Positions 1-10,992 of a stretch of 64,000 nt of DNA are shown here, piece by piece. Source of the stretch: Seminavis robusta (lineage: Eukaryota; Bacillariophyta; Bacillariophyceae; Naviculales; Naviculaceae); assembly GCA_903772945.1 (NCBI GenBank), contig CAICTM010000298.1, positions 1 to 64,000 on the forward strand, read 5' to 3'. Position numbers and translations under genes: made by a program. The notes under the pieces are model-generated. The model was not told the origin of the DNA. It saw only the letters and a program-made list of their open reading frames with translations, and searched no databases. Position 1 is the first letter of the stretch, and each line of letters opens with the position of its first letter.

Positions 1-167
1 GAAAGAGAAAAGAAGAAGAATTATCAGTTCTTTTCTAGGGGTCATCCTGTTTCTGAAGGTAGGTGAAAAGTGCACAGAAAGCAGCATCGAGGAGAGGGCG
101 GTGGGGTGGGCAGTGGGCAGACCGGATGCAACAGGAAGATGCAAGGCACCAGGGCAGTGGCGATAAC

Positions 168-175
168 CTTTCAAC
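168..175. repeat. left target-site duplication of the hAT-like element
   Basis: The sequence CTTTCAAC directly precedes the left TIR and is repeated exactly at 1022-1029 after the right TIR. Confidence 0.85.
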
Positions 176-1021
176 TAGAGGATGGAACCGCAACGTTTTT
201 TAGCGTAGCGTTTTTAGCGTTTTAGCGTAGCGTTTTATACGCTACGCTAGCCCCAAGCATTTGCGTTTTTTAGCGTGTTTGTGTAGTAGTGTATAAAAAC
301 AGCGTTTTTAGCGTTTTATAGCGTTTTATCTCTGTTTTTAACGTTTTTCAATGAAGATGCCACTTACAACCTTGTATAACTTACTTCACCAACTCTTTAT
401 ACATATATATGAATTTCTGGATGGTGGTACTGGTGCCGGTGCGTGTTGGTATGGTTCTATAGCACGATCGGGCCTGAAAATGACATGTTTGGATGCAAAA
501 TGAGGTCAGATATGTTACTTTGGGTTATCTGGAAGGATGTGCTGCAGTGACCAAACATGAACTAACTCCTTATACATATAGATGAACTTTCTGGATGGTG
601 GTACTGGTGCCGGTGCGTGTTGGTATGGTTCTATAGCACTATCGGCCTGAAAATGACATGTTTGATGCAAAATGAGGTCAGATATGCTACTTTGGGTTAT
701 CTGGAAGGATGTGCTGCAGTGACCAAACATGAACTAACTCTTTATACATATAGATGAACTTTCTGGACGGTGGTACTGGTGCCGGTGCCATTTCTAAAGA
801 ATCACACCATTCTTAATAGTCTGATTGCACTCTATTGTAGTGCACCAATACTGTAAAAAACGCTAACAGAAACGCTAACAAAAACGCTAATAAAACGCTA
901 ACAAAAACGCTGAGCTCATAGTAATAAAAAACGCTAAAAAACGCATAATAACAAACGCTAAGGGGACCTGTTAGCGTTTAAACGCTACGCTTGACCCTAG
1001 CGTTTGCGGTTCCATCCTCTA
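176..1021. mobile_element. non-autonomous hAT-like DNA transposon (MITE)
   Basis: Both ends carry the same 18-bp terminal inverted repeat, TAGAGGATGGAACCGCAA, read inward from 176 and, on the other strand, from 1021. A perfect 8-bp direct repeat, CTTTCAAC, flanks it at 168-175 and 1022-1029. An 8-bp duplication and a TIR beginning TAGAG fit the hAT superfamily (YARNG ends). Inside each end lies a dense array of short TTAGCG motifs on the left and CGCTAA on the right, in opposite orientation, as expected of subterminal transposase-binding repeats. The centre holds 2.3 copies of a 172-bp tandem repeat. No transposase reading frame is present, so it must have been moved in trans. The perfect duplication suggests a fairly recent insertion. 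Confidence 0.85.
391..785. repeat. 172-bp tandem repeat inside the hAT-like element, about 2.3 copies
   Basis: Units start near 391, 564 and 736, at the phrase AACTCTTTATACATATA. Each unit continues through TTCTGGATGGTGGTACTGGT and ends before ACCAAACATGAACTA. Units 1 and 2 differ at only a handful of positions; the third is cut short after about 50 bp. Short reading frames that cross it are by-products of the repeat. Confidence 0.85.
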
Positions 1022-1029
1022 CTTTCAAC
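1022..1029. repeat. right target-site duplication of the hAT-like element
   Basis: The sequence CTTTCAAC directly follows the right TIR and matches 168-175 exactly. Confidence 0.85.
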
Positions 1030-2780
1030 CTTTCTGCTTTTGTAGGATTCGATTCATAATAATTGACGGTCGATAAAGAATAGACTGCTTGGTAAATTAG
1101 CTACTATTGTGGACAATTCCATGGCACTTTGTATTGCCCTGTTTGTTTCAATTGCAATATACACTCGAGGAAAGGGCACCAGAAATGGGAGCAACGCATG
1201 AAGCAAAGCATGGCGGATTGAGCTGAGATTGTTAAAGGGTTGCTTTGGTGGCTCACGCCCATTTACATTATCTGCCTTGCCTATTCAGGATTCAGGCCAC
1301 CTCTACATGTAATAGCAGGTGGTGCTGATAACTTGTTGGCGCCACGAGTGGGGATGCCGGTATGGTGACAGGTCGGGCAGCTTTAGATAATGGGTCATCG
1401 CCCTGTGACATCGACACAACAAACTAGGGAAACTTCTTCTGGTCCTCCAAGAAGGTAGTGCAGGGAGCGGAGGAGAGCCCACCAATCCAATACTCATACC
1501 GGTACTACTAGACACTAGACTACCGGTACATTTACTCTTTACTCTAGTCTAAAAAACTGTACTTGAAACTACACACGCTCTAAATAATGTATGATACTCA
1601 GTAGTCTACCAGGCACCAAATAAATACTCCACTTGGTGGAGCTCTAGCTAGGATGACGCCTGGGACCTGGACGTGTGCAGCTCCTTGATTCTTATTTCCT
1701 TGGCTTCTTTAGTTTTATCAATTTTTTCCGATTCGATTCTGGTTCCTTGCACCTTGCACCACCCAAGTTCCCAGCAATAATGACTCCACTTCCAGTATTC
1801 AATGTTTAATGTTTCTGCACGGAACCCTTTGGAGAGCGAAAGGGTAGTGTACATTAAGAAAGGGAGCACTTTTAGCTCAATGGCCAAACAAACGCTGCAA
1901 CACGTGGCGGAAGATAGTCAACAGAACCGACTATCTTCAAGTTGTGCGTCGACGTAGCGTTTTCTGCCGGTTCTTGAAGACTCTTTCAATGTCTTTCAAC
2001 ATCTCAAATTCAGATGCTCCGAAAGAGGGGCGGGAAGGTGTCCAAATATGCGTACTCGTTCTTGCTATGGTTCCTAACTATTAATAAACTGTTCCTAAAG
2101 TGCCCGAATTGTGAACTCCCTTTTCTTGTGATGCATTATTACGGTTCGTCCCTTTCTTTTTAATAACCGGAACCGGCGTTCCCGAACCACCACGACATCC
2201 CATGGTGCTAAGAACAGGCAGAAGAGCTCTATAAGAGCTTCTATAAGTGTGTTCAGTACATTGGATGATAGTGGACTGGCATGGGCATTGAAAGAAATAA
2301 TGAGTTACCTCCAGCTCCTACTTACTTTGTAGACTGTTTGACGCAACATGAGAAGCTCATGAGAGATCCTGAAAGAAAATAATGGCCAGTGGTTTTCGGT
2401 TCTGGTTACAAGTGCGTCTCTACGTCTCTACACTATCAACGCACCTATTCAGCACTCCTCAAGCATTCTTCGGTTGCTCAGTTTCCGATCAGTTTTTAGT
2501 ACCGGTATGTGTTAGGAGTGTGGCGTAGGGCTCTACAGGTATCTTCAGTATTCGTGTGAACTAGCTCCACCCCGCCACGTAATTTGCTGCACGTGGACCA
2601 ACCATCATAGCTCTTGTGGTTGACAGCTGCAGCATTCTGGTTTGATTATCGGAGCGGTCACAAGAGCTCACGATAAGGAAAGAGAGAAAAGTTTTGCACT
2701 TCTTTCTTTTGCATAAAAACCAAACTTGGGACTTCTTCCTCTTTTCTCGTCTCGAGCGAACTAACCAAAGCAACGGAACG
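1030..2780. other. intergenic, upstream of the HSF gene
   Basis: Only short frames on both strands, none with recognisable protein features or splice continuity. The last 100 bases are the presumed promoter and 5' leader of the HSF gene. No repeat or RNA gene was recognised. Confidence 0.5.
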
Positions 2781-4036
2781 ATGACCAGCAACCACAGCAC
2801 TTTCCAAGCTTCTTCAGGAGCCACCAAGATGGACGACGCCCCGGCAATCGTCAGTGGCAGTGTGGCCAAGTGCAGCTATCGCGACCTCTCCCAGGAAACG
2901 GAGAAGAGTGGGCAAGCTCTCGATGAATCTTTCCCCACCAAGCTGCACTTCATGCTGGCCGATTTGGAGAGAGATGGTCATGACTTTATTGTCTCTTGGC
3001 ATGTTCATGGAAGGTAAGGCGACGACAGGGGCTCGGTGATTGTGTTTCTATTCCTGTCCTGCTCAAGAACATACATACTGACCGTTGCTTTCCCGCGCTT
3101 GCAGATGCTTCTCAGTTCGCCGTCAGCCTCTCTTTGTCAAGCATGTTATGCCATGTTACTTCCGTCAGTCCAAGTTTCCCAGCTTCCAGCGCCAATTGAA
3201 CCTGTACGGCTTTCGAAGAATCACTTCCGGCCCAGACAAAGGATGTAAGTGATAAGGAGAAAGAATGACCGGTGGGTAGCAGCCTCTTCAAATGTCTCAC
3301 GCCCCCTCTTCTATTCTGAACTTCAGCCTACTACCACGAGTGCTTCCTTCGAGGGAAACCCTTTCTGGCAAGCCGCATCCAGCGCCAGAGGATCAAGGGA
3401 ACCGGATCTCGCAAGCCCGCGGTTCCTGAACAAGAGCCATGCTTTCATGAAATGCCCTTTCTTCCACCCTCTGACATGGCCAAGTACAAGGCAGCAGCAC
3501 CAGCGAATGATGCCGTCGCTCCTACGGCCACTTCCGTCGGCAGGTTGGCAGATACTCATCTCCAGCTTCAACAGAGCCTTCTTGGCCTCCCGCCCCCTCC
3601 TCGCTTGGAGTCCGTGTTGGGGGTTCCTTCCAGTGCAGACGTTCTATCGATGCTCTGCAGGAACAGGTCGCCCAGCGCAGCACTGTCCCAACCGTTGTCG
3701 GTCACAGGGTTGGCTTCGGCTTCTCCTCTGACCGCAGTTATGGCCACCAGGCTATCGGCAGCCAAGTTGGCGGCAGCGAGAGCAGTGGCCAATCCTCCAG
3801 CAAGAAGAACCTCTCTGGCCGTTCCGGACGTATCCAGTAGTCTTTTCAGCCCTCCTCGGCTTGCCGCTCGCCCTTCCGCCGCTGCAGCGTTGGCAGAGTT
3901 CGACCGCGCCTTGGCCATGGGGGGCGCTGGTGGGGGAAACAGTGTGGTCAGACAGCTCATCAACCGAAGCATTGCCAACAGGCCTAATGCTTCTTCCCTC
4001 TTTACTCAGACAAACGCCTTCTTCGGTGGCTACTAG
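2781..4036 (+). CDS. heat shock factor-type transcription factor
   Basis: Nuclear DNA-binding protein of the HSF family, which is expanded in diatoms. Three exons are read as 2781-3013, 3105-3244 and 3327-4036, joined at GT-AG sites with the frame kept (360 aa). The DNA-binding domain runs from about residue 50 ([13 protein letters not shown]) through WHVHGR, then [34 protein letters not shown] and [13 protein letters not shown], which is the wing and end of the HSF fold. The rest is Ala/Pro/Leu-rich, low in recognisable structure, and shows no clear HR-A/B heptads. An ATG in frame at 2694 would add 29 residues; 2781 is preferred because the upstream segment is low in family likeness. Family call is firm; its target genes cannot be read from the sequence. 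Confidence 0.9.
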
Positions 4037-5158
4037 AGAACAATGCCAAATCAGAACAAGGAAGGAAGGCGACAGTACTACAATTTTGATCCACTTGAAT
4101 ATATACTGTATGCACATCATAAACAAACACAAAAGACGAAGATAAAAAGTCACACAACGTACCTGGTAATAAACTCTAAATACATAATGTACATGGATTA
4201 GATGAACGTGATGATGATGATTGAATCAAATCCACATTTGTAGTGCTTGGTGTGATGTGGCTTGGGAGTCTAGCTACCTGCATGTCATACCCACAGGCAA
4301 AGTCCCAGGGCCACTTTGGATTCTAGCATGTAACGATGGTCTTTCTTTCCGCAGAACTCGAATGCGAGTAGTTATTGCAAACGCACGTTCGCTGTTGCCA
4401 ATAGCCAGTAATTTCGAGATCGGTTCTGATACAGCTTTCCGTAAAACAAAGAACTTGTCACTGAGAAGCTCGGAGAGACTCGACTCATCCATTCGTTTGG
4501 TTAGAATAAATCAATAAATCCACGGAGGGTACAGCTGCATTCGAAGCTTGAGATGATGAAAAGCTGCTCAATGAACACGTTGCTTGCAAGCAAGCCGTCC
4601 TCGGAGCTCGGCGGGAACTTGAATTGAGGAAGTGTGACTGCCAACCGTGGTTGGACCTTTTCTATGGGAATAGTGTGCGCTCTAAAATGACGTCACCCGA
4701 GAGATCTTTGATTTGGGAAGAGCGATCTTTTTGGTGCCAGCGACAGCCATTTTGCTGTTGCCTTCCAAGTGGCGGAGTTGCGGGGAATGGCTTTTCCGAG
4801 CCAACCTGCTGTTTTAGGTGGATATTCCACTTTGAGTCATGCTTCCAGATTCCAGCTTTCTTCCAGATTACGTCACCTGGTACCGGTACAGTACACAGTA
4901 CTAATGTAGATGCATCCAGATTGTGTCATTCTTCCAGATTGTGTCATTCTTCCAGATTGTGCCATTCTTCTATTTTCAGTCATTCTTCCAAAAGATACCA
5001 ATAATGGTACCGGTAGGAACCTGACACAGGCCCAAAACAGGTATTCCCGCAACTCCAGTGTGGAAACCCCAAAAGGTTGATAGAAACCTTGCTTAAAAAA
5101 AGCTGCCGCATCACCTACCAGGTACCCAGAGAGCAACTGAGAACTCTACAGCTGATCC
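4037..5158. other. intergenic between HSF and MIF-like genes
   Basis: No supported gene. It contains a short tandem repeat at 4916-4969 and the presumed promoter of the MIF-like gene. The frame at 4624-5004 crosses the repeat and resembles no protein. Confidence 0.5.
4916..4969. repeat. 18-bp tandem repeat, 3 copies
   Basis: The unit CCAGATTGTGTCATTCTT occurs at 4916-4933 and 4934-4951, and with one change at 4952-4969. Confidence 0.9.
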
Positions 5159-5961
5159 ATGAAACCATTCCCTTCTTTTTTAGCTTGTTTCTTGTCATTT
5201 CTGTGCATCGGAGCCTCTACCCCTGCCTTTGCCTTTCTGAACCGTCCTGTATCAAACAACCATAACATGGCGACTCTTGAGCCAGGCACCAACATCTGCG
5301 ATCTCCCCGGTGATCCGTCGTTGATCCTGACGACAAATGTTGACTTGGGTGACAAGAAGATGGAGATCATGAAAGGTAGTTTTTCATTCAAATCTGATGA
5401 TAAAACTAGCTAAATTCGTGGCACACAGTATTACCATGTTGCTAACGGAATGTTTCTCTCTTACCCTTTTTCCTACCACCACAACGACAACTCTCAACCT
5501 TCAAAGCTTGTTCCAAGGCCATTCAAGCGGCAACTGGCAAGCCCGAGGCCTACATTGGTAAGAAACTCTCCCATCTGTCCGTCTGTGCAAAATCATCATG
5601 CTGCAAGAGCCTCATCATGGCCTCTAACTGTTTTTTGGCATGCATGTTCAATCTGATCCGGATTGCTGGATTCCCATTCTAATGAAACGCTGCTTCCGCT
5701 GCTTCTTCTACAATCATCTGATCTAAAGCCGTCAGCATCAATGACAAGGCCAGTGTCATTTTTGGGGGCACGGACGAACCAACCGCCCTTGGTTGCCTCT
5801 ACTCGATTGGTGCCATTGCTCAAGAATCCAATGGCAAGATTCAGACATCGGTGACGGATTTGTTGGAACCCTTTGGTGTATCGGAGAGCCGTATCTACAT
5901 CAACTTTTTTGACATGCCCCGAGCCAATGTTGGATGGAGCCGTAGAACATTTGCTGGATAG
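5159..5961 (+). CDS. MIF / phenylpyruvate tautomerase-like protein with plastid-type presequence
   Basis: Member of the macrophage migration inhibitory factor/tautomerase superfamily. Exons 5159-5375, 5507-5557 and 5729-5961 join in frame to give 166 aa. The core includes ATGKPEAYI, VIFGGTDEP, SIGAI, RIYINFFDM and NVGWSRRTF, all MIF hallmarks. Residues 1-25 form a signal peptide ending near TPAFA with F at +1, matching the diatom ASAFAP plastid motif, so plastid import is inferred. In classical MIF the catalytic proline is residue 2 and becomes the free N-terminus. Here the matching proline is Pro53 (PSLILTTNV, compare PMFIVNTNV), so tautomerase activity would need proteolytic exposure. Met37 could start a shorter cytosolic form, still not exposing the proline. 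Family call firm; location inferred. Confidence 0.85.
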
Positions 5962-6382
5962 GTTTTGCACTAAGATTTCCTCGTGTAGACCAAAGGCACA
6001 CAAAAAATACAAACATCGTCTGCAATCCAGCTTTGGTAGCGGCATTGACTTTTAATGATGGATAAGCAGAGTTGATGAGTGGTAGACCACACGCACTTTT
6101 GCACCGTCAATCTCCGCCTACATCCCACCAGCATCGAATCCACCAAAGTATTTTCTATTCTTAGCATGCAATAGAACAAGTAGTAGGTCTGACTCGACTC
6201 AATGAGGGCACTGACGGAAACAACGAAACAGACCAAGTCACAGTAGTTGACCACCCAAAAAGAAGCGGAGGACCGCACAATTTTAATTGTTGCCTTTTGG
6301 GTCTCCGCCCACCAATTTATCAGAGTTTCCCACGAACAAACAAGTCTGATATTGTTGCATTTATTAGCACGATCCGTTGCTC
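5962..6382. other. convergent intergenic spacer
   Basis: Lies between the 3' ends of the MIF-like gene and the transporter gene. Nothing recognisable beyond presumed 3' untranslated sequence. Confidence 0.5.
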
Positions 6383-7714
6383 CTATCGCTGCCTCATCTC
6401 TGACGCATCCCCTGTTTTGGTGGACCCTGTCTTGGTCGGTACCAACGACACTTGTTCTTCGTCTTTGCTGTCACTATTGAGATTTGATTCAATATCCTTG
6501 CTTGCTTTAGAATCCATTCCTCCACCGGTAACTTTTTCCATTACCGACACATAAGAATAATAGGCCGATCCAGCCAAGACCACAACAATACCACATCCAT
6601 TTAGTGGTTCAATGACAACGCCAAAGATGATGGTGGAAAGAATAATCATGAGGACCTGCTTGACATTGGCGGTGATGCACAATGTCAGTGGTGATGTCAC
6701 TTTGTTGGCTTGTAGGGAGCAAATATTGAGGGAAAACGAAAAGACACCGGATGTCAAGACCACAATGGCAGGGTAGTAGAATTCAAACCACCCCACATCG
6801 GATACATCCGCATAGGCGGCATTGACGCGTGCGAATATGGAGGATACTTCACCCGTCATTAAGCTCAATACCAGACACTGCACCAGTGCCAATGGTGCCA
6901 TGTGTCCTAGCAAATCGACAGGATGCAATTTCGTGGGCCCTGTCATCATTTCTCCCGACGCCACCACTTTGAGTGCTGCCAGTGTAATACATAGGAGTGT
7001 GTAGAAAAATCCCAACCAAGTGTAACTCATATCACCAAAACAAGCCATGGCAACTCCAATGATCACAGGTACGACCGCCTTGATTCGCTGTGCCGAAACT
7101 GGTTTTTTGAGTGCCAATCCCATGCCAATGGTCAATGCAGGGACCAAGGATCGCATGACTTGATTGAAATTCACAGACACGTGTCGTAGAGAGACATTTC
7201 CAATAGCAATATTGAGTGAGAAAATCACACTAAACGCCAGAATTTTTTGTCGGCCCTTGGGATCCAATTCTTTGCGGGTGATATTGCCCAGTAGGCGCTG
7301 AAAGAATCCCAATTGTTTTCTGGATGCTTGGCCTTCGGAAATACCGGCTGCTTTGAGGCGTTGATTGTCACGACGGATACTCCAAAAGACACCTTGGCTA
7401 CCGATGGAGTTGCATACCATATGCACAAAACTGAGAAAGTAGGGATAGTGGAAATCCACCTTGGCAAAGGCCGCTTTGTTGAGAAGTGTCACACCCACAT
7501 TATTGGCAGTCCAAACCACCAGCCAGAATCTGTCATGTAAGGAATGCAGGCACGAGACAAGCACAAGTGAGACATGATGAAGGAGATAATCATGAAAGAT
7601 ATTTGGCAAAAACACACAGACAGCGCACCCCAACCAGTAGACAGCTCCCCACCGACGGAAAAAACACTTGCAATTGACCTACATGGCTTCCTTGTTGATT
7701 TCTGGCTTCACCAT
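6383..7714 (-). CDS. TPT/DMT-family nucleotide-sugar or phosphate transporter
   Basis: Multi-pass membrane carrier of the drug/metabolite transporter superfamily, triose-phosphate translocator/nucleotide-sugar branch. Two exons are read as 7683-7714 and 6383-7529 with a 153-bp GT-AG intron, giving 392 aa beginning MVKPEINKEAIFWLVVWTAN. An in-frame stop upstream of the 7714 ATG supports that start. About ten hydrophobic helices follow, with TPT-type segments such as NVGVTLLNKAAF, SVNFNQVMRSLVPALT, YTWLGFFYTLL and LTLCITANVKQVLMI. There is no plastid presequence, so the Golgi/ER or another endomembrane is more likely than the plastid envelope (inference). The C-terminal 50 residues are hydrophilic and acidic. 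The substrate cannot be told from sequence. Confidence 0.85.
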
Positions 7715-9394
7715 CTCGATTTGGATGAATTGCGCTGTGCCTGGTTGGCCAAGGAAACCTTGCTACTCGAGAAATGACCTCTTGTATGATTTCTACAAGT
7801 ACGGGAGCGTTTTGGTCCTGAAAGTTGTTGGTATCGCTGATGGTTTACCGAGACGAAACAAAATGGGTGGGCGGTCATTTTGAGATTGTTTCGGGGTGGT
7901 GGCAACTTGAGAGACAGGTCACGGGAATCCGACCAGCCAGACACATCTGGAATTCAAGAAGCTGCGGTAACAATATATTTTAATTAGCTTCACATTTACC
8001 TCAAATACCCTGCTACATGTATCTTCCTTGCTAGCTAGAGCTACTAGAGTAGCGGTAGTTGCCAAGCTACAGCTCGTAACAGATCGTACCCGTACTAAGT
8101 AGTGGACTTTGTGGTATGAAGGACTGCGTGAAAATAAGGCGGAGTTGGGCCACTGTCGAATACAGTCTAGCCATCCTGCACTTTTAGCCAACCACCAAGA
8201 GGTTTTCCAGCCAGCTGAATTTGGAGAATAGGCAGCACATGTTGAGAGCACCGTGGACAGGGTGAATGTGCATGTACTAGTAATTCGCATGGAGGTCTCA
8301 CCAGGAACAAGCCTGGTAAGGGATTCAGAGCTTAAGGCCGGAGGTGGAATTCTTTGATAAACCTCGCCGCGGTTCGTAGCTACCATGACTCCTGCTACTT
8401 TGACTGCGACTAGCAGAGGAGAGGGGAATAGGAGGAGACCAGTTTCGATTTCGATTCTCATTGCACCACTGACCCACATCAATGTCGTCGCGCAGCCAAC
8501 CCAAGTCTGGGTTTCCAATAAAGTCTACTAGTTACTTCCAGCCTTCTTCCATAGTATCAAATGCTGCATCTAGGAACACTAGTAGCTAGGATCCAACCAC
8601 GATTTTCCACACTTTTAAAGTCTAACATCATGGGTGGCTTTCAAAGGATCCGTCCTGTTGGCAAATCATCCCGGGCAGCTGGCTGGGAAGTCTAGGGACC
8701 AAACAACACGCGAGTCATCACTGTTTGGAAGATATGTCAATTCGCAACCAGGCCGGTTCCTGATAAACGGAATTGACTAACGAAAAGCAACAACGAGACA
8801 GTTTGTGCTAGTTCCAAGTTGCAGTGTACCGGTTGAGGACTTCAAAATAACTCGGAAAGGAGAGCAAACACGATCCTCCTCGACGGTTGTGATTCATTTA
8901 GCAAAGATGGTCATGTAGCTCGGAACGCACTGTAGGTCCGCTCCTGCCTGCATGAACATAATCAAGGGGATAGTACTTTTTTGATGTGATCGGCACGAGC
9001 CGTGCTAAAAACATACATGGACAATACTGATACTCCAGTATTACCACCAAGCTGTTCGAGCGAAACCAGCGTTATCATACCTGTTTAGGCTACATAGCGA
9101 CAGAGAAGCAACAATAATGGTCAGTTCCAAGACAGAGATCCTACTGGCTTAGCCAGCCAGCAGGCTCCAGCCAAAAATCTCCTGTCTTCGCAAGGGTACT
9201 GTACTGCTTGGTCCAGTAACAGATCGTGCTAGCTTGGCAAGTTTGCTAGGCAAACCTGGCTAAAATCAGTGACATGAGGTAAATTTTGATCTGACAAATC
9301 AATCAGAAACTCTAATCTTCCTTTTACTTTACTCCTCCCTCGAGTGCCGTAATCCCGAGCTGCGGAAAGAGACGTCAAGGGAGTGAAGCACACT
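7715..9394. other. intergenic
   Basis: No supported gene. A minus-strand frame at 7919-8518 (199 codons) lacks any family likeness or splice-supported context. Many short CTAG-containing palindromes. Confidence 0.45.
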
Positions 9395-9837
9395 CAGAGC
9401 ATTTTCTACCGCTCGTTTAGATATCTATGAACATTTTTCGTTTTGATATTTAGAGGATAAACTGTCACCACTGAAAAAGCAGTCTCTATCAGTTTTGTCT
9501 ATTTTTCGTTTCAATTGACTCACTGGACTCAATCTGTACGTGTTCTCATGGACGATTTCGTTTCAATTGACTCACTGGACTCAATCCGTAGGACGATTTT
9601 TACTAAATCTTCACTGGTTAAAATGGGGTCATGACAAAATCAAAACGGAGAGCAATTTTTCGTTTTGATTGGCTTGATCTAAACAAAATTTTCGTTTTCG
9701 TTTAAATTTGGTCCAAACGGAATCTAAACAGCATTTCTACAACAGTGCTAGAAACAAGATATGATCAAATTTGGTTTAGATTGTGTTCAAATGACCCAAT
9801 CTAAACAAAATCTGATGGTACGGTAGAAGATGCTCTC
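9395..9837. mobile_element. putative MITE with imperfect terminal inverted repeats
   Basis: The left end reads AGAGCATTTTCTACCG from 9396. The right end, read on the other strand from 9836, is AGAGCATCTTCTACCG, one mismatch in 16. Farther in, GTTTAGAT on the left has a match in the sub-terminal right arm. The interior is AT-rich with repeated TTCGTTT and CTAAAC motifs and no protein frame. No clear target-site duplication was found, so the exact boundaries and superfamily are uncertain. Confidence 0.5.
9503..9587. repeat. 52-bp spaced direct repeat inside the putative MITE
   Basis: A 33-bp segment containing CAATTGACTCACTGGACTCA occurs at 9503-9535 and again at 9555-9587. Confidence 0.85.
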
Positions 9838-10074
9838 AATCCCACCTTGCCGCCTCCACTGAACGTTCTAAATGGCTCCCAAACCGGAACCTGCGTTGGT
9901 GGTTCCCCTGCAGCTGCATGCTCACAACGAAGGCTAACACGATTGAGTGTGCCGTGCTTTGGTTTTCGCACAAATTACACCGAAACCGAACAAACAACAA
10001 CAACACCGACACACAAGTAGCAGTCTGCACATGCAATCGATCATAAACCTCCGCACAACGCCGCTAGATCAGCC

Positions 10075-10992
10075 ATGACACCAGAAAATGAGTCTGTTTA
10101 CGAGGGGGATACTATTTCTACCCTCAAGGCGATGAAGCAACAAGAGCTGAGATATGCCTGCAAAGATTACTGCATCCTCCATGCCAGTGACAAGAATTCG
10201 AAAACCCTTCGGGAAGACCGCAAGCTTATGGTCAAGTGGTGCTACAATGTATTGGATTTCTTCAATCTTCATCGAGAGACTGGAGCCATCGCCATGGCAT
10301 ATGTGGACCGTTATCTTCAAACTCCATTCGGTCCAGAGTACCTGCAGGACACGGACAAGTACCAACTTCTTTGTATCACTTCCCTCTACTTGGCAATCAA
10401 GGTTCACGAATCACCGACATTGACACCTGGCGCATTTGTCGAGATTGGACGAGGACATTATTCAGCTGATCAAATAGTAGCACTGGAAAGCAAGATCCTG
10501 GAAGGCTTGCAGTGGCGAGTCAACCCACCGACAGCCCTCAGTTTTGTCCGGCATTTGTTGGACCTTGTTCCCTCCATGGCACACGACGACGGTATCAAAG
10601 CTACTGCCTATATGCTGGCCAGGGCGCAGACAGAACGAGCAATTGGTGAGCAAGGGTTGATGACTGTGGCTCCCTCCAAGATCGCTTTTGTGGCCGTGCG
10701 AAATGCGCTGGAAGCACTTGGCTACAGTGACTTTCCGCTGTATGACGCTTGTCAGCACTTCTACTCCAAGCCCTTTCTGTATCAGGAGGCGCATGATTTG
10801 CGGCCAATACTCTATACTGCCATCAACTGGGAGATTGCCAAGATGGATCTTGTCCCAAACGAACAGCGAACCTCCAACAACGGCAACAACAACAACCAGC
10901 CAGCCCCCAACAAGGCTTCTCGTGAAACGTTTCTAGAGAATACCACACCGCGTTCTGTGGCATCATCGTCGCTCATGGCCGGATCCTTCTGA
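10075..10992 (+). CDS. diatom-specific cyclin (copy 1)
   Basis: Cyclin-fold protein of the diatom-specific cyclin (dsCYC) group, expected to bind a cyclin-dependent kinase and link external signals to the cell cycle. Single exon, 305 aa, from an ATG with good upstream context. The N-terminal cyclin box (about residues 45-145) contains WCYNVLDFFNLHRET, IAMAYVDRYLQT, YQLLCITSLYLAIKVHE and LESKILEGLQWRVNPPT. A second, weaker cyclin fold follows (FVRHLLDLVPS to about residue 240). The C-terminus is an N/Q-rich tail. It shares these motifs with three other cyclins in this window. Which kinase it partners and its phase of expression cannot be seen. Confidence 0.9.
   Translation: MTPENESVYEGDTISTLKAMKQQELRYACKDYCILHASDKNSKTLREDRKLMVKWCYNVLDFFNLHRETGAIAMAYVDRYLQTPFGPEYLQDTDKYQLLCITSLYLAIKVHESPTLTPGAFVEIGRGHYSADQIVALESKILEGLQWRVNPPTALSFVRHLLDLVPSMAHDDGIKATAYMLARAQTERAIGEQGLMTVAPSKIAFVAVRNALEALGYSDFPLYDACQHFYSKPFLYQEAHDLRPILYTAINWEIAKMDLVPNEQRTSNNGNNNNQPAPNKASRETFLENTTPRSVASSSLMAGSF

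Noticed and set aside
7919-8518. 199-codon minus-strand frame
   Set aside because: No family likeness, no splice-supported partner and ordinary intergenic composition.
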